Shown: positions 1-7,845 of the stretch, one piece after another
Numbering within the stretch: the first letter of the stretch is position 1
Layout: each line of letters starts with the position of its first letter
Assembly (NCBI GenBank): GCA_020845755.1
Contig: JADLFE010000036.1
Span: 1-64,000, forward strand
Direction of reading: 5' to 3'
Length of the DNA stretch: 64,000 nt
Source of the DNA: Phycisphaerales bacterium
GTDB lineage: Bacteria > Planctomycetota > Phycisphaerae > Phycisphaerales > UBA1924
Notes under the pieces: generated by a model
Told to the model about the DNA's origin: nothing
The model's database searches: none
The model's input: only the letters and a program-made list of their open reading frames with translations
Program-made: the position numbers and the translations under genes

Positions 1-841
1 CCTCTTCGCGCTGCTTGAGGTATTCATCGAGCTCGGCCTGGGTGGCGAAGGCGGTGCCGTAGACGCGGATGAGGCGGTCGGAGTTTTCGTCGCCGTGCCA
101 GTAGGCGGAGGCGAGTGACATGACGCGAGCGGCGCCGATACGGGCGGTGGAGGGGACGTGCGGGCCGCGGCAGAGGTCTTCCCAGTTCTTGCCGGGGGAG
201 CCGGTGGCGTAGAAGGAAAGAGACGAAGAGACAGAGAGACGAAGAGACGAAGTGGAAGAGTCTGCAAAGGCCGGCTTGCCACCTTTGTAGACCGATGATG
301 GCATTCCCATAGCGCGTTCCGCGTTGTCGATTTTGTACTTGTTGCCTTCGGATTTCAATCGTGAGAGACCTTCGATGCCAGACTGCTCATACCGACTGAA
401 CGCGCGATCTTCCTTGATGATCTCCGCCATGCGGTTGTTGATCGCCTCGAAGTGATCGCTCGATATCTTGAGCCCTTCGGGAACGTACATGTCGTAGAAG
501 AAGCCCGTATCGGTCGGAGGTCCATACGCGAGCAGGACCTTCTCGCCCTTCGAGTTCGCCCCGATCACGTCCTGGATGGCCTCGGCCATGACGTGGGCGG
601 CGGAGTGACGCATGAGGAAGAGGGCGTCGGCGGATGCTGCCTGGCCGGGTTTGGGCGCGGTGATGATGGCGAGCGACACGTCCTTGTCGATCACGGTGGA
701 GAGGTCGCGGAGTTCGCCGTCGATCTTGGCGCCGATGGCGGCCTTGGCGAGGCCGGCGCCGATGGAGGCTGCGACGTCTTTGGCGGTGACCGCGCCGGGG
801 AAGGACTTCTTATCGCCGTTGGGCAGGGTGATGGTGGGCAT
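1..841 (-). CDS. thrS: Threonyl-tRNA synthetase, N-terminal part (gene runs off the left edge)
   Basis: The enzyme charges tRNA-Thr with threonine in the cytoplasm. Only about 280 N-terminal residues are in the window. Visible are the TGS domain (about residues 1-65, opening MPTITLPNGDK), the editing-domain HxxxH in RHSAAHVMAEA, the family block YGPPTDTGFFYDM, and DLCRGPHVPST. The aminoacylation core and anticodon domain lie outside the window. ATG 841 was chosen because it opens the TGS domain exactly as in the family. Odd: about 25 Ser-rich residues (roughly 186-209) are inserted between KIDN and SFYATG; they are encoded by a purine-rich short repeat and the frame stays open throughout. The identification is firm; the effect of the insert is unknown. 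Confidence 0.95.
   Translation of the reverse strand, partial: MPTITLPNGDKKSFPGAVTAKDVAASIGAGLAKAAIGAKIDGELRDLSTVIDKDVSLAIITAPKPGQAASADALFLMRHSAAHVMAEAIQDVIGANSKGEKVLLAYGPPTDTGFFYDMYVPEGLKISSDHFEAINNRMAEIIKEDRAFSRYEQSGIEGLSRLKSEGNKYKIDNAERAMGMPSSVYKGGKPAFADSSTSSLRLSVSSSLSFYATGSPGKNWEDLCRGPHVPSTARIGAARVMSLASAYWHGDENSDRLIRVYGTAFATQAELDEYLKQREE
221..252. repeat. Four 8-bp purine repeats (agacgaag type) inside thrS
   Basis: Four consecutive 8-base units read agacgaag, agacagag, agacgaag, agacgaag. They lie inside the thrS reading frame and encode the Ser/Leu/Arg-rich insert. Similar purine-rich sequence occurs between prs and rplY near 16057-16099, which suggests a dispersed simple-repeat family, not thrS-specific sequence. 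Confidence 0.75.
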
Positions 842-893
842 GGTGATCTCTGAAATGGGGCTGAAATGATGGGCGATTCGGTCGTGAAAGCAA

Positions 894-921
894 GCGACCC
901 GGCTTGGTGGGGCCGGGTCGC
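894..921 (-). terminator. Hairpin in the thrS leader (terminator or attenuator)
   Basis: A perfect 10-bp inverted repeat (gcgacccggc / gccgggtcgc) has an 8-base loop and lies about 50 bases upstream of the thrS ATG. On the minus strand it is followed by TTGCTTTC, a weak U-rich tract. It could end transcripts from the zinc-ribbon gene upstream or act as a thrS leader attenuator. The sequence alone does not decide between these. Confidence 0.45.
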
Positions 922-1025
922 GAGTGAACTGCAGGTGTGTCCGCGTCTGCCGGCTTCAGGCGCGGGGTTGGGTCGTGGTCGTGTTGGTCGTGGTCGGGCC
1001 GGTCATGGGTCCAGTATACGCAGGT

Positions 1026-1721
1026 TCAGGTGGTGGAGTTGCCGGAGGGCGGCGGGGTGAGCGGGTCTGGTGCGGCAGGGGCGGGCGAGGTTGGGTGGAG
1101 AGGGCCGGTGCGGGCCTGGGCGATGGTGATGTGGATCGCGTCGATGAGTTCGGCCTCGCGCTCGACCGGGGAGCGAAGGCCGGCCTGGAACGAGACGCTT
1201 CCGTCGGGGCGGACCAGGCGCACACGGGCCCACACGCTGCTGAGGCGTTTGAGTTCAACGGTCTCATCGCCGACAAAGCGGATGGAAGCGGATCGGGCGT
1301 TGGGTTGGCTGGCCGAGCCCGAGAGGGGCATGAGTGAGACCTGTCCGGCGGCGAAGATGAGCAGCCCCTTTCCGCCCTGCGAACGAGGCGCGGACTTGAC
1401 GAGGTAGACGACGATGCCGATGCCGAGCGCGAGGAAGAGGAGAGGAATCACAAACGAACCGAAGCGGAAGCCGATGAGTATCAGCAACTGCGGCCCGAAC
1501 ATCGAAGCGAGGGAGATGATGACGATGGCGGTGAGTCGCCACGGAGTCATGATGCTGCGAGCGGTGGGCACGCCGCCGACGACGAACTGCCGGCCGGTGT
1601 GGATGTGCCCGCACTCCGGGCATGGGACGGGTGGAGCCAGCCCGGCCAGCGAATAGCCGCACGCGAGGCAGAGGCTCGACGCGGCATCCCACTTCGGATC
1701 GGGGAGGACTTCGGTGGCCAT
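1026..1721 (-). CDS. Membrane protein with N-terminal zinc ribbon
   Basis: The function is unknown. The 231-residue protein begins with a four-cysteine zinc ribbon (CLACGYSLAGL...CPECG, about residues 18-37), followed by two hydrophobic segments between about residues 60 and 115 and a C-terminal domain of about 110 residues with no recognised motif. It starts 16 bases after the stop of the DUF5684-like gene upstream, so the two are probably co-transcribed. The ribbon is the same CxxCGYSLxGL...CPECG type seen C-terminally in the tandem pair at 8.7-9.5 kb. Start 1721 puts the ribbon near the N-terminus but has no clear ribosome binding site. Confidence 0.7.
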   Translation of the reverse strand: MATEVLPDPKWDAASSLCLACGYSLAGLAPPVPCPECGHIHTGRQFVVGGVPTARSIMTPWRLTAIVIISLASMFGPQLLILIGFRFGSFVIPLLFLALGIGIVVYLVKSAPRSQGGKGLLIFAAGQVSLMPLSGSASQPNARSASIRFVGDETVELKRLSSVWARVRLVRPDGSVSFQAGLRSPVEREAELIDAIHITIAQARTGPLHPTSPAPAAPDPLTPPPSGNSTT

Positions 1722-1737
1722 TCAGTGGTGGTGGTTG

Positions 1738-2127
1738 CTAGCGGGAGACAGGTCCCTGGTACTGGGCGTCGCTGAAGCCCAGAACGGGGAAGAAGATGAA
1801 GGGCAGGAGGGCGAGGCCGATGCCAAAGCCGGTCCCCTTGCCGAACGCCTTGGCGATGTCGACCGAGACAACGACCCAGATGACCAGGCTCACGATGGGG
1901 ATGAAGTAGAGGATAAGCCACCACCACGGGCGTCCGGCGATCTTGAGCAAGATATAGACGTTGAAGATCGGGATGATGGCCGCCCAGCCGGGCTCGCCCG
2001 CCTTGGAAAACACCCTCCAGAATCCCGCGATCACAAGAATGACGAGGGCGAGGTAGACAACGGTGAAGATCAATTCACCCGCGGTATTCGAGCTCTGCTG
2101 CGCCATCACGAGGGCAGTCTGCATCAT
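1738..2127 (-). CDS. DUF5684-like small membrane protein
   Basis: A 129-residue integral membrane protein of unknown function. It has three or four hydrophobic helices and the characteristic block EPGWAAIIPIFNVYILLKIAGRPWWW, quoted here in parts (EPGWAAIIPIFN, then YILLKIAGRPWWW). This block matches the DUF5684 family, whose members are sometimes fused to signal peptidase I. Two adjacent ATGs (2127 and 2124) follow a GAGGAG ribosome binding site at good distance. It is the first gene of a likely pair with the zinc-ribbon membrane protein. Family assignment is from recall of the motif and is moderately sure. Confidence 0.75.
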   Translation of the reverse strand: MMQTALVMAQQSSNTAGELIFTVVYLALVILVIAGFWRVFSKAGEPGWAAIIPIFNVYILLKIAGRPWWWLILYFIPIVSLVIWVVVSVDIAKAFGKGTGFGIGLALLPFIFFPVLGFSDAQYQGPVSR

Positions 2128-2223
2128 AAGGAAACTCCTCAGCGGCTTCGTGGCGGGGCGCGACAGGCGCCCGTCGCCATATTGACCCGCGGAGCATACA
2201 ACATCGAGCGAAGTTATGCCCGA

Positions 2224-4143
2224 TCATGTCCGCGGTACGAGCAAGGAGAATCGGCGATTCGACGCCGGGAAGTCCACTCCCATCGCGAAGGCATAGATGA
2301 GGGCGACCGCGAGCGACACGAGCCAGGCACTGGGCGGGACAGCGTCGGCGGGGAGTGCGAGTGGTGAGGGCAGGCAGGTGCAGATCGCGCCGACCGCAAA
2401 CATCGCGATGCAGAGCCATTGGTAGGAATGAAGTCCGGCGTGGACCTTGGTCTGCGGCTCGCCGCGGTGGTGCTCTTCGACGAATCGCGTCAGGCCGGTG
2501 AGGATGAGATAGAAGCCCACGATCATCGACGCGGGCGGTTGCGCGGTCCACAGGCGCCAGAGCAGGCCGAAGATGAGGATGCCGTTGAGGATCGACCACA
2601 CTTGCGTGGGTTTGACGGGCCGACCCTGCCATCCGGCCAGGGCGCAGACGCGAGAGGCCGGAACGTGGTAGTGCAGGTCGTGCGGCGAATCGGAGCGTTC
2701 GCCGTGGCAGCAGCCCTGCACGAGGCAGCGAAGGCGGCCGATCGACTGGATGAGCGGGGCGGCGGTGGTGAGGGCGGCCGCGAGGAGCCATGTTTGGCCG
2801 GCGCGAGCGACTATGCAGGCGAGTACGGCGAGTGCGCAGGCGATGACGTGGCCGAAGTATCCGAAGGGACGTGAGAGTCGCCCGCCGCCTTCCATGAACT
2901 GGCCCCAAGTGCCCGCGCCCAAGAGTCCGGCGAGGACGACGATCGCGTACCACGTATGCAGTTCCGCGGGGATGAGGAAGCACGCGATAAGCGAGCCAAG
3001 TCCGGCGGCGAGGCCCGCGTATACCGCGTGGATGAGGATTCGAACCGGGCCGAGGCGGACTGACCACCACGCGTTGGCGATGCGCTCGCACGTAAGGACG
3101 AACGCGCGGTAGAGGCGAGTGTGATGATGCGCGATGAAGAAGAGGATGATGCCCGCGAAAAGGTCGAGGATCGCGTGCATGCCCGTGGTCCAGCAGGAGA
3201 CGGTGATTGCAAGCGCCAGGAACCAGGTGAGCCGCCACGCGCCGCCGCGGCGAGAGATCAGCCACGCGCACGCCAGCGCCCAGTAGACGTGGAAGGACGG
3301 GAGCGAGGCGCAGCCGTCGAGCGAGCCGGCCGGCTCGAGCGTAAGCAGCCAGGCGAGCGGTGCGTGCGCGTCAAAGTCGCGTGGCGGGCTGAGCACGGGG
3401 ATGGCGAGGTAGCACCAGAAGCCGACCACCAGCGCGGCGATCCCGCTGGTCTGGAAGCGACGCAGATCGCGTGACCGAACGGCGAGCAGCGGGGCGGCCA
3501 GTGCGAGCGGGTATGCGAGCGCGTAGATCGCTTCGGTCCAGACGAGTACGGGCGCAGCGTGTTCGAAGGCCAAGTCGACGCGGGACGCACCGGGCGTGGG
3601 CAGGTGCCCGATGGCTTCGTAGAGAATCAGCCAGGGTACGAGGATGGTAAACCAGCAGGAGAGCCGTGTGGCGAGCGGGGCGGTGTCGTCGGTGTCGGAC
3701 GCAAGCGAGAGCCATGCGAGATTTCGGCGCGGGCCGAGGCGTCGCTCGGTGGCGTGATGCTCATACCCCATGACGAGGGCGGCGACGGAGAGGGCGGCGA
3801 TGGGGGAGATGATCCAAAGGGCCGCGCCGCTGCCCGTGATGAGCGCAACCCCGGCGCAGACGATGACAAATCCCAGGTAGATCGGGTTGTCGACCAGCGC
3901 GAACGGGCCGGATTCGACTCGGCGCATGGGAGGGAACGCGTTCATCGGGAGCGCGTGGGCCTTGCGCCAGAGTTCGAACATTGAGAGCGTGATGAGGACA
4001 ATCCCGACGATTCCGAGCGCCCAGCCGAGCCACGGCCAATGGAATTCCGGCGGCGAGGCGACGGCGAAGCGCGACCAGGCCACCAGCCCCGCCGGAATCG
4101 CGGCACAGAAGAGCACGGCGTATAGGAACTTCCCGAGGTTCAT
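2224..4143 (-). CDS. Three-domain membrane fusion: ICMT-like methyltransferase, PAP2 phosphatase/transferase, Lgt-like domain
   Basis: This 639-residue polytopic protein joins three lipid-enzyme folds. Residues about 1-140 resemble isoprenylcysteine/phospholipid methyltransferases (GPFALVDNPIYLG, then YEHHATERRLG), with DN where the family usually has RH. Residues about 160-340 form a PAP2 domain of the inositol-phosphorylceramide-synthase type, with SLPSFHV and the distal TGMHAILDLFAG supplying the two His and the Asp. Residues about 380-600 resemble prolipoprotein diacylglyceryl transferase (GRLRCLVQGCCHG, PVKPTQVW, TRFVEEHHRGEPQT), but in the paralogue form with GCC in place of the canonical GN.xNGE. 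It overlaps the upstream gene by ATGA (4140-4143), so translation is probably coupled. The substrate is unknown; a prenyl- or phospho-lipid modification is an inference. Confidence 0.8.
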   Translation of the reverse strand: MNLGKFLYAVLFCAAIPAGLVAWSRFAVASPPEFHWPWLGWALGIVGIVLITLSMFELWRKAHALPMNAFPPMRRVESGPFALVDNPIYLGFVIVCAGVALITGSGAALWIISPIAALSVAALVMGYEHHATERRLGPRRNLAWLSLASDTDDTAPLATRLSCWFTILVPWLILYEAIGHLPTPGASRVDLAFEHAAPVLVWTEAIYALAYPLALAAPLLAVRSRDLRRFQTSGIAALVVGFWCYLAIPVLSPPRDFDAHAPLAWLLTLEPAGSLDGCASLPSFHVYWALACAWLISRRGGAWRLTWFLALAITVSCWTTGMHAILDLFAGIILFFIAHHHTRLYRAFVLTCERIANAWWSVRLGPVRILIHAVYAGLAAGLGSLIACFLIPAELHTWYAIVVLAGLLGAGTWGQFMEGGGRLSRPFGYFGHVIACALAVLACIVARAGQTWLLAAALTTAAPLIQSIGRLRCLVQGCCHGERSDSPHDLHYHVPASRVCALAGWQGRPVKPTQVWSILNGILIFGLLWRLWTAQPPASMIVGFYLILTGLTRFVEEHHRGEPQTKVHAGLHSYQWLCIAMFAVGAICTCLPSPLALPADAVPPSAWLVSLAVALIYAFAMGVDFPASNRRFSLLVPRT

Positions 4144-5066
4144 GGGGCACCCGCGCGACGCGGATCGTTCGCCCGGCGCGTCAAGTCTCCCGAGTCGGGC
4201 GATGAACCGTCGAATCGTACCTCTTCGTGAATGGCCCAGCCATGCTCCGGCGCGGCGTGAGGGCGTGTGAGCGTGCCGCGGCTGAGCCAGCGGTGTTCGC
4301 GTGCCGCGAGCGTCCGAGCGGGCGTCCAGGTGCGAAGGCCGGGGATTATCGAGACGAGCGAGTCGGCGAGCGATTCATCGCGCAGCGAGCGAGAATCAGA
4401 GAATGAGAGCGTCGCGTTGTTTGCGGCGATGAGTCCGGGAAGCACGCGTGTGTTGCTCGCGCCCGTTGTAATGACGTCCTCGTTCGAATCGGCCGCATTG
4501 CTGCCGACGATCGGCCCGGCATCGCTCAGCAGCACAAGTGTCTTCGGCATCGGGCCTTCCCAGCGCAGCCAGACCATCGACGCGGATTCGCCGATCCATC
4601 GACCCCAGTGCATGACGTTGATGGGCAGCTCCCAGGGGCGGAGCGTCATGGTGAGGCGCTCCGCGTAGCCGAGGCCTTGGATGGAAAAGTCGGGTGTGCG
4701 CAGGTCGACCATCGCGCGGCGGTGGATGGGTGCCCAGTCGATGAAGCCGTCGTCGCGATCGAGCAAGCGGTGGGGAGGCGGGAGTTGGACGGCACAGGGG
4801 GCGTGAGAATCGGGCGGCGTGCACGAGATCGACAGATCGATCGCGTCGCAGGTCCATGCGGTGCCGCGCGACGAGGTGATGGGCATATCGCCGGCGCGGA
4901 TGGTGGCGTGGTGGGTTTGCGTGGCACTTGAGGAATCGGAGGCGAGGATGGCGCCGTAGTGGAGGTTGATGAGCCCGAAGCGAAGCACAGCGGCGTGGAC
5001 GATGGCCGCACGTCCGTTCTCGTCGGCGGCATCGAAATACCACTTGTCGAGCAGGAACGCCTCCAT
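4140..5066 (-). CDS. CrtC/hydroxyneurosporene synthase-like protein (lipocalin-type fold), weak match
   Basis: A 308-residue protein with no signal peptide. Its opening, WYFDAADENGRAAIVHAAVL, resembles the W-Y-x-DA-x-D-x-GR opening of carotenoid 1,2-hydratase and related AttH-type proteins, and the middle contains GLGYAERLTMTLRPWELPI and HWGRW, reminiscent of the conserved core of that family. Enzyme activity cannot be claimed. Start 5066 (MEAFLLDKW) is preferred to the in-frame ATG at 5084, because a TATACT -10-like box lies just upstream of 5066; this would make the mRNA almost leaderless. The gene is coupled by ATGA overlap to the ICMT/PAP2/Lgt fusion, suggesting a shared lipid or isoprenoid role. 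Confidence 0.5.
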   Translation of the reverse strand: MEAFLLDKWYFDAADENGRAAIVHAAVLRFGLINLHYGAILASDSSSATQTHHATIRAGDMPITSSRGTAWTCDAIDLSISCTPPDSHAPCAVQLPPPHRLLDRDDGFIDWAPIHRRAMVDLRTPDFSIQGLGYAERLTMTLRPWELPINVMHWGRWIGESASMVWLRWEGPMPKTLVLLSDAGPIVGSNAADSNEDVITTGASNTRVLPGLIAANNATLSFSDSRSLRDESLADSLVSIIPGLRTWTPARTLAAREHRWLSRGTLTRPHAAPEHGWAIHEEVRFDGSSPDSGDLTRRANDPRRAGAP

Positions 5067-5151
5067 GGATTCAGTATAGCACACACTAACTAGTCAGGAG
5101 TGCTCTGATTCGTGTGTTTCCGCGCGATTCGCAGAATTCACGGATTGGTTG

Positions 5152-5180
5152 TTGACGGATATATCGCGTGCCGATATATT
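5152..5180 (+). promoter_or_regulatory. padR promoter with an embedded operator
   Basis: TTGACG (5152-5157), a 17-bp spacer and TATATT (5175-5180) form a near-consensus sigma-70 promoter. Between and partly over these boxes is a perfect inverted repeat, ATATATCG (5159-5166) and CGATATAT (5172-5179), with a 5-base centre. PadR repressors commonly bind AT-rich dyads of this kind, so autorepression of the padR transcript is inferred. A GAGG ribosome binding site follows at 5187-5190. Confidence 0.8.
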
Positions 5181-5200
5181 GTCGCTGAGGTCAAAGGTCC

Positions 5201-5563
5201 ATGCTGACAGGAAACGAATCCGCCGAACTCGTCGTGCTCTCTCTCCTCGCGGAGGGAGAGAGTTATGGCTATCAACTGACCAAGGACGCGGCGGGCAGGT
5301 CCGAGGGGCATCTGCGTCTCACGCCGGGCGTGCTCTATCCGCTGCTGCGCCAACTCGAAAACGAGGGGCTCATCACGAGCAGTTGGGATGCGGTGCGGGC
5401 CGAAGACTCGGACGAGGGCGCCGAGGGGCGAAAGCGGAAGTGGTACCGGCTGTCGCCCAAGGGCAAGCGGCGGCTTGGGCAGCGGGTGGCGGCGTATGAA
5501 TCGCTGCGCAAGGTGATCGACGCGTTTGTGGGTGTCAGGCCGCGCGAGGAGGGCTCGCGATGA
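5201..5563 (+). CDS. PadR-family transcriptional regulator
   Basis: A 120-residue winged-helix DNA-binding protein. The family pattern is clear: ELVVLSLLAEGESYGYQL, then LRLTPGVLYPLLRQLENEGLI, then the wing with KRKWYRLSPKGKRRL and a short dimerisation helix. It is expected to repress its own promoter through the dyad between the -35 and -10 boxes. Its stop overlaps the next start by ATGA (5560-5563), so it and the secretin-like protein form a coupled pair. PadR genes next to proteins with a HAAS/'permease prefix' N-terminus are a common bacterial arrangement; the inducing signal is unknown. Confidence 0.9.
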   Translation: MLTGNESAELVVLSLLAEGESYGYQLTKDAAGRSEGHLRLTPGVLYPLLRQLENEGLITSSWDAVRAEDSDEGAEGRKRKWYRLSPKGKRRLGQRVAAYESLRKVIDAFVGVRPREEGSR

Positions 5564-7065
5564 TCGCCCGCCCGGGTCAGGCCGCGCACGAGGTTTCGAT
5601 TCCGAGTGATGGGCGATCACTCGGCGCGGAGGCCCCGCCCTCGATCGCGGGGTGGCTGCATGCGTTGTCGCGCCGGATGAACGTGCCGGCGTCGGAACGC
5701 AAGGCTGTGTGTGACGAACTCGATGCTCATCTGCGCCAGCGGGTGCAGGAGTTGATGCTGTGCGGCATGTTGGAGGTCGCGGCGACGGCCGACGCGATCG
5801 AAGAACTCGGCGACGCCGAAGAACTGGCGAAACGGTACACCCAGGCGTACACACACCCACGAAGGAGACGCATCATGCAGATCGGAATGCTCGGGATCGC
5901 AGGGGCGGCGGTGGTGACGGCGATCGTGTCGCTGAGCGGGCCGGGGAGTGTCATTCCGGCGTCGGCGTTCCAGCCGGCGCGTGAGGAGCCGCCCGCGGCG
6001 CTGCGTGACGTCAAGATCACGGCAGATCTGTCGCTGCGATGGGACGATTTCTTTCAGGCGATCGGGAAGGGGGCCACACTTCCCGTGTTTGTTCACTGGC
6101 CGCAGTTGCAGACGCTGGGCGGCTCGGATGCGCCGACATTTTCGCCCGACAACGGGATCGGCGTTGATTTGCAGGGATTCTCGCTCGATGCGGCGATCAT
6201 GCTGCTCAACGACCACGCGAATCTGAACGCTGATTCTGGCCTTGCGTATCGCGTGCAGGACGGGCGGATCGTCTTCTCGTCGCAGGCGTTCTTCGATCGC
6301 CAGGAAACCGTGCTCGTCACGTACGACCTCTCCGCCGCGATCGCGGCGAGGCAAACCGACATCGACGCCGGCGCGACGACGCAGGAAGTGGTCGACAGCA
6401 TCAAGCAGTTGGTGACGACGCTGGTGCATCCCGAACTCTGGGCCGACAACGGCGGCGAACTTGCGCGGATGCAGACGTATGGCGCCAAGTTGTTCGTGAG
6501 CGCGCCGTCGCGTCTGCAGCCCAAGGTTCAGTGGGTGCTGTCGGAGATGGCGACCGCGGGGCGGAAGGGCGATGCCGCGCCGGGAACCGGAGCGAACGCT
6601 GGCGACATGCAGGTGCGCGTCTTCCCGCTCAAGCATGTCGCCGCGAGCAACACGCTTCGCGTGATCAAGGAATTGCATTCGCTCCAGCCCTTGGACTTCA
6701 CGAAGGCCACGAGCGATACCGGCACGAACTCGATCATCGTTCAAGCGCCGGCGGAACTGCTGGCTCGCGTGGGCGCCGCGCTCGATGCGATCGATCAGCC
6801 GCCGGCACAGGATCGCAAGCCGGTGTCGGTGTTCGATCCGCGATTCCAGATACGTGCCTCTGGCGAAGGCGGGCTTGTGATTCGCGCATCGGATGGGACG
6901 GAGTTTCGCTGCGAGGAACTGAACCTCGATCCCGAGGCGGGGATGCAGGGCGTGCCGGTGGGCGAGGGCGGCAAGAAGGTGCCGATGCTGGGCGACCTGC
7001 CGATCCTGAGCAACATGTTCACAAACAGGGCGAGGACGGTGCCGCTGCGTGAACTGCCGCGATAG
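5560..7065 (+). CDS. Membrane-anchored protein: HAAS-like N-terminus, one TM helix, secretin-type N-domains and a shortened secretin C-terminus
   Basis: 501 residues of unusual architecture. Residues about 25-90 resemble the HAAS/permease-prefix domain usually found in PadR-regulated proteins (AVCDELDAHLRQRV, ADAIEELGDAEELAKRY). A single TM helix follows at about 106-127. Residues about 147-250 look like an STN/secretin N0 domain (FSLDAAIMLLNDHANL), and residues about 345-415 like a NolW/N1 domain (VRVFPLKHVAASNTLRVI ... GTNSIIVQAPAELLARVGAAL). The end, KKVPMLGDLPILSNMF, matches the VPxLGDxPxLGxLF motif of secretin barrels, but only about 75 residues separate it from NolW, too few for a barrel. 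It probably cannot form a pore. Translation is coupled to padR. Confidence 0.7.
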   Translation: MIARPGQAAHEVSIPSDGRSLGAEAPPSIAGWLHALSRRMNVPASERKAVCDELDAHLRQRVQELMLCGMLEVAATADAIEELGDAEELAKRYTQAYTHPRRRRIMQIGMLGIAGAAVVTAIVSLSGPGSVIPASAFQPAREEPPAALRDVKITADLSLRWDDFFQAIGKGATLPVFVHWPQLQTLGGSDAPTFSPDNGIGVDLQGFSLDAAIMLLNDHANLNADSGLAYRVQDGRIVFSSQAFFDRQETVLVTYDLSAAIAARQTDIDAGATTQEVVDSIKQLVTTLVHPELWADNGGELARMQTYGAKLFVSAPSRLQPKVQWVLSEMATAGRKGDAAPGTGANAGDMQVRVFPLKHVAASNTLRVIKELHSLQPLDFTKATSDTGTNSIIVQAPAELLARVGAALDAIDQPPAQDRKPVSVFDPRFQIRASGEGGLVIRASDGTEFRCEELNLDPEAGMQGVPVGEGGKKVPMLGDLPILSNMFTNRARTVPLRELPR

Positions 7066-7309
7066 TTGCCGGTCTCGATCAGCCTTCCGCGGTACAAGCG
7101 GCGTCGAACGCGATGCCGTTTTTCATTGGTGGGTTCCGCGAGTATGATGAGCCGCGTCGCTGGCGCAGGCCCACAACATCGAGCACCATGCGGGGCGACT
7201 TGGGAAGTCATGTTCGGCGTTCATACGCCCGAAATGGGGAAGCGAGCAGGCGATTCCTCGCGAACTGCCGCCCGGCGCACGCGCACCGGCTTGGTCGTAT
7301 GATGTTCGC

Positions 7310-7798
7310 GTGATCTGTCCAAACTGCGGCAAAGACAACGACAAGGTGATCGACAGCCGCGCATCCGACGGCGGAAAGGTCGTGCGCCGCCGGCGCGAGT
7401 GCCTGGAGTGCGGTCGTCGCTTCACGACTTACGAACGCGCCGAGCCGGCGGCCAGGCTCATGGTCGTCAAGCGCGACGGCACGCGACAGCCGTTCGATCG
7501 CGACAAGGTCCTGCGCGGAATCCAGGTCGCCTGCGGCAAGCGCCCCATCGGCGAGGACGTGAAGGAGCGCTCGGCCGATGAGATCGAGGAAGAGATTCAT
7601 CGTCAGTACGACCGCGAGGTGCCCTCGCGGGCGATCGGCGAATTGGTGAAGGCCAAACTGCGCGACATCGACGAGGTCGCGTACATCCGGTTCGCCAGCG
7701 AGTACGACCAGTTCAAGAGCCTTGAAGAAATCAAGAGCCAGATCGAACTGCTCGGCAATCGCGTGAAGGACGTGAAGGACCAGCAGAAACTGTTCTAG
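7310..7798 (+). CDS. nrdR: Transcriptional repressor NrdR
   Basis: NrdR represses ribonucleotide reductase genes by sensing ATP/dATP. The 162-residue protein has the N-terminal zinc ribbon (Cys3, Cys6, Cys31, Cys34 in MICPNCGK and RECLECGRRFTTYER) and an ATP-cone from about residue 48 to 138 (VVKRDGTRQPFDRDKVLRGI ...). The length is typical. The start is a GTG at 7310, fixed by the conserved ICPNC opening; there is no obvious Shine-Dalgarno. The 244 bases upstream hold no recognised gene. No ribonucleotide reductase gene is in the window, so its targets lie elsewhere. Confidence 0.95.
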   Translation: MICPNCGKDNDKVIDSRASDGGKVVRRRRECLECGRRFTTYERAEPAARLMVVKRDGTRQPFDRDKVLRGIQVACGKRPIGEDVKERSADEIEEEIHRQYDREVPSRAIGELVKAKLRDIDEVAYIRFASEYDQFKSLEEIKSQIELLGNRVKDVKDQQKLF

Positions 7799-7845
7799 TG
7801 TTGTGAGTGGGCCAAACGGGCGGATACGGGCGGATCGGGGCGTTC

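Noticed and set aside
5617..6744. Minus-strand frame of 375 codons opposite the HAAS-secretin gene
   Set aside because: No family resemblance; the plus strand has clear domains and translational coupling to padR.
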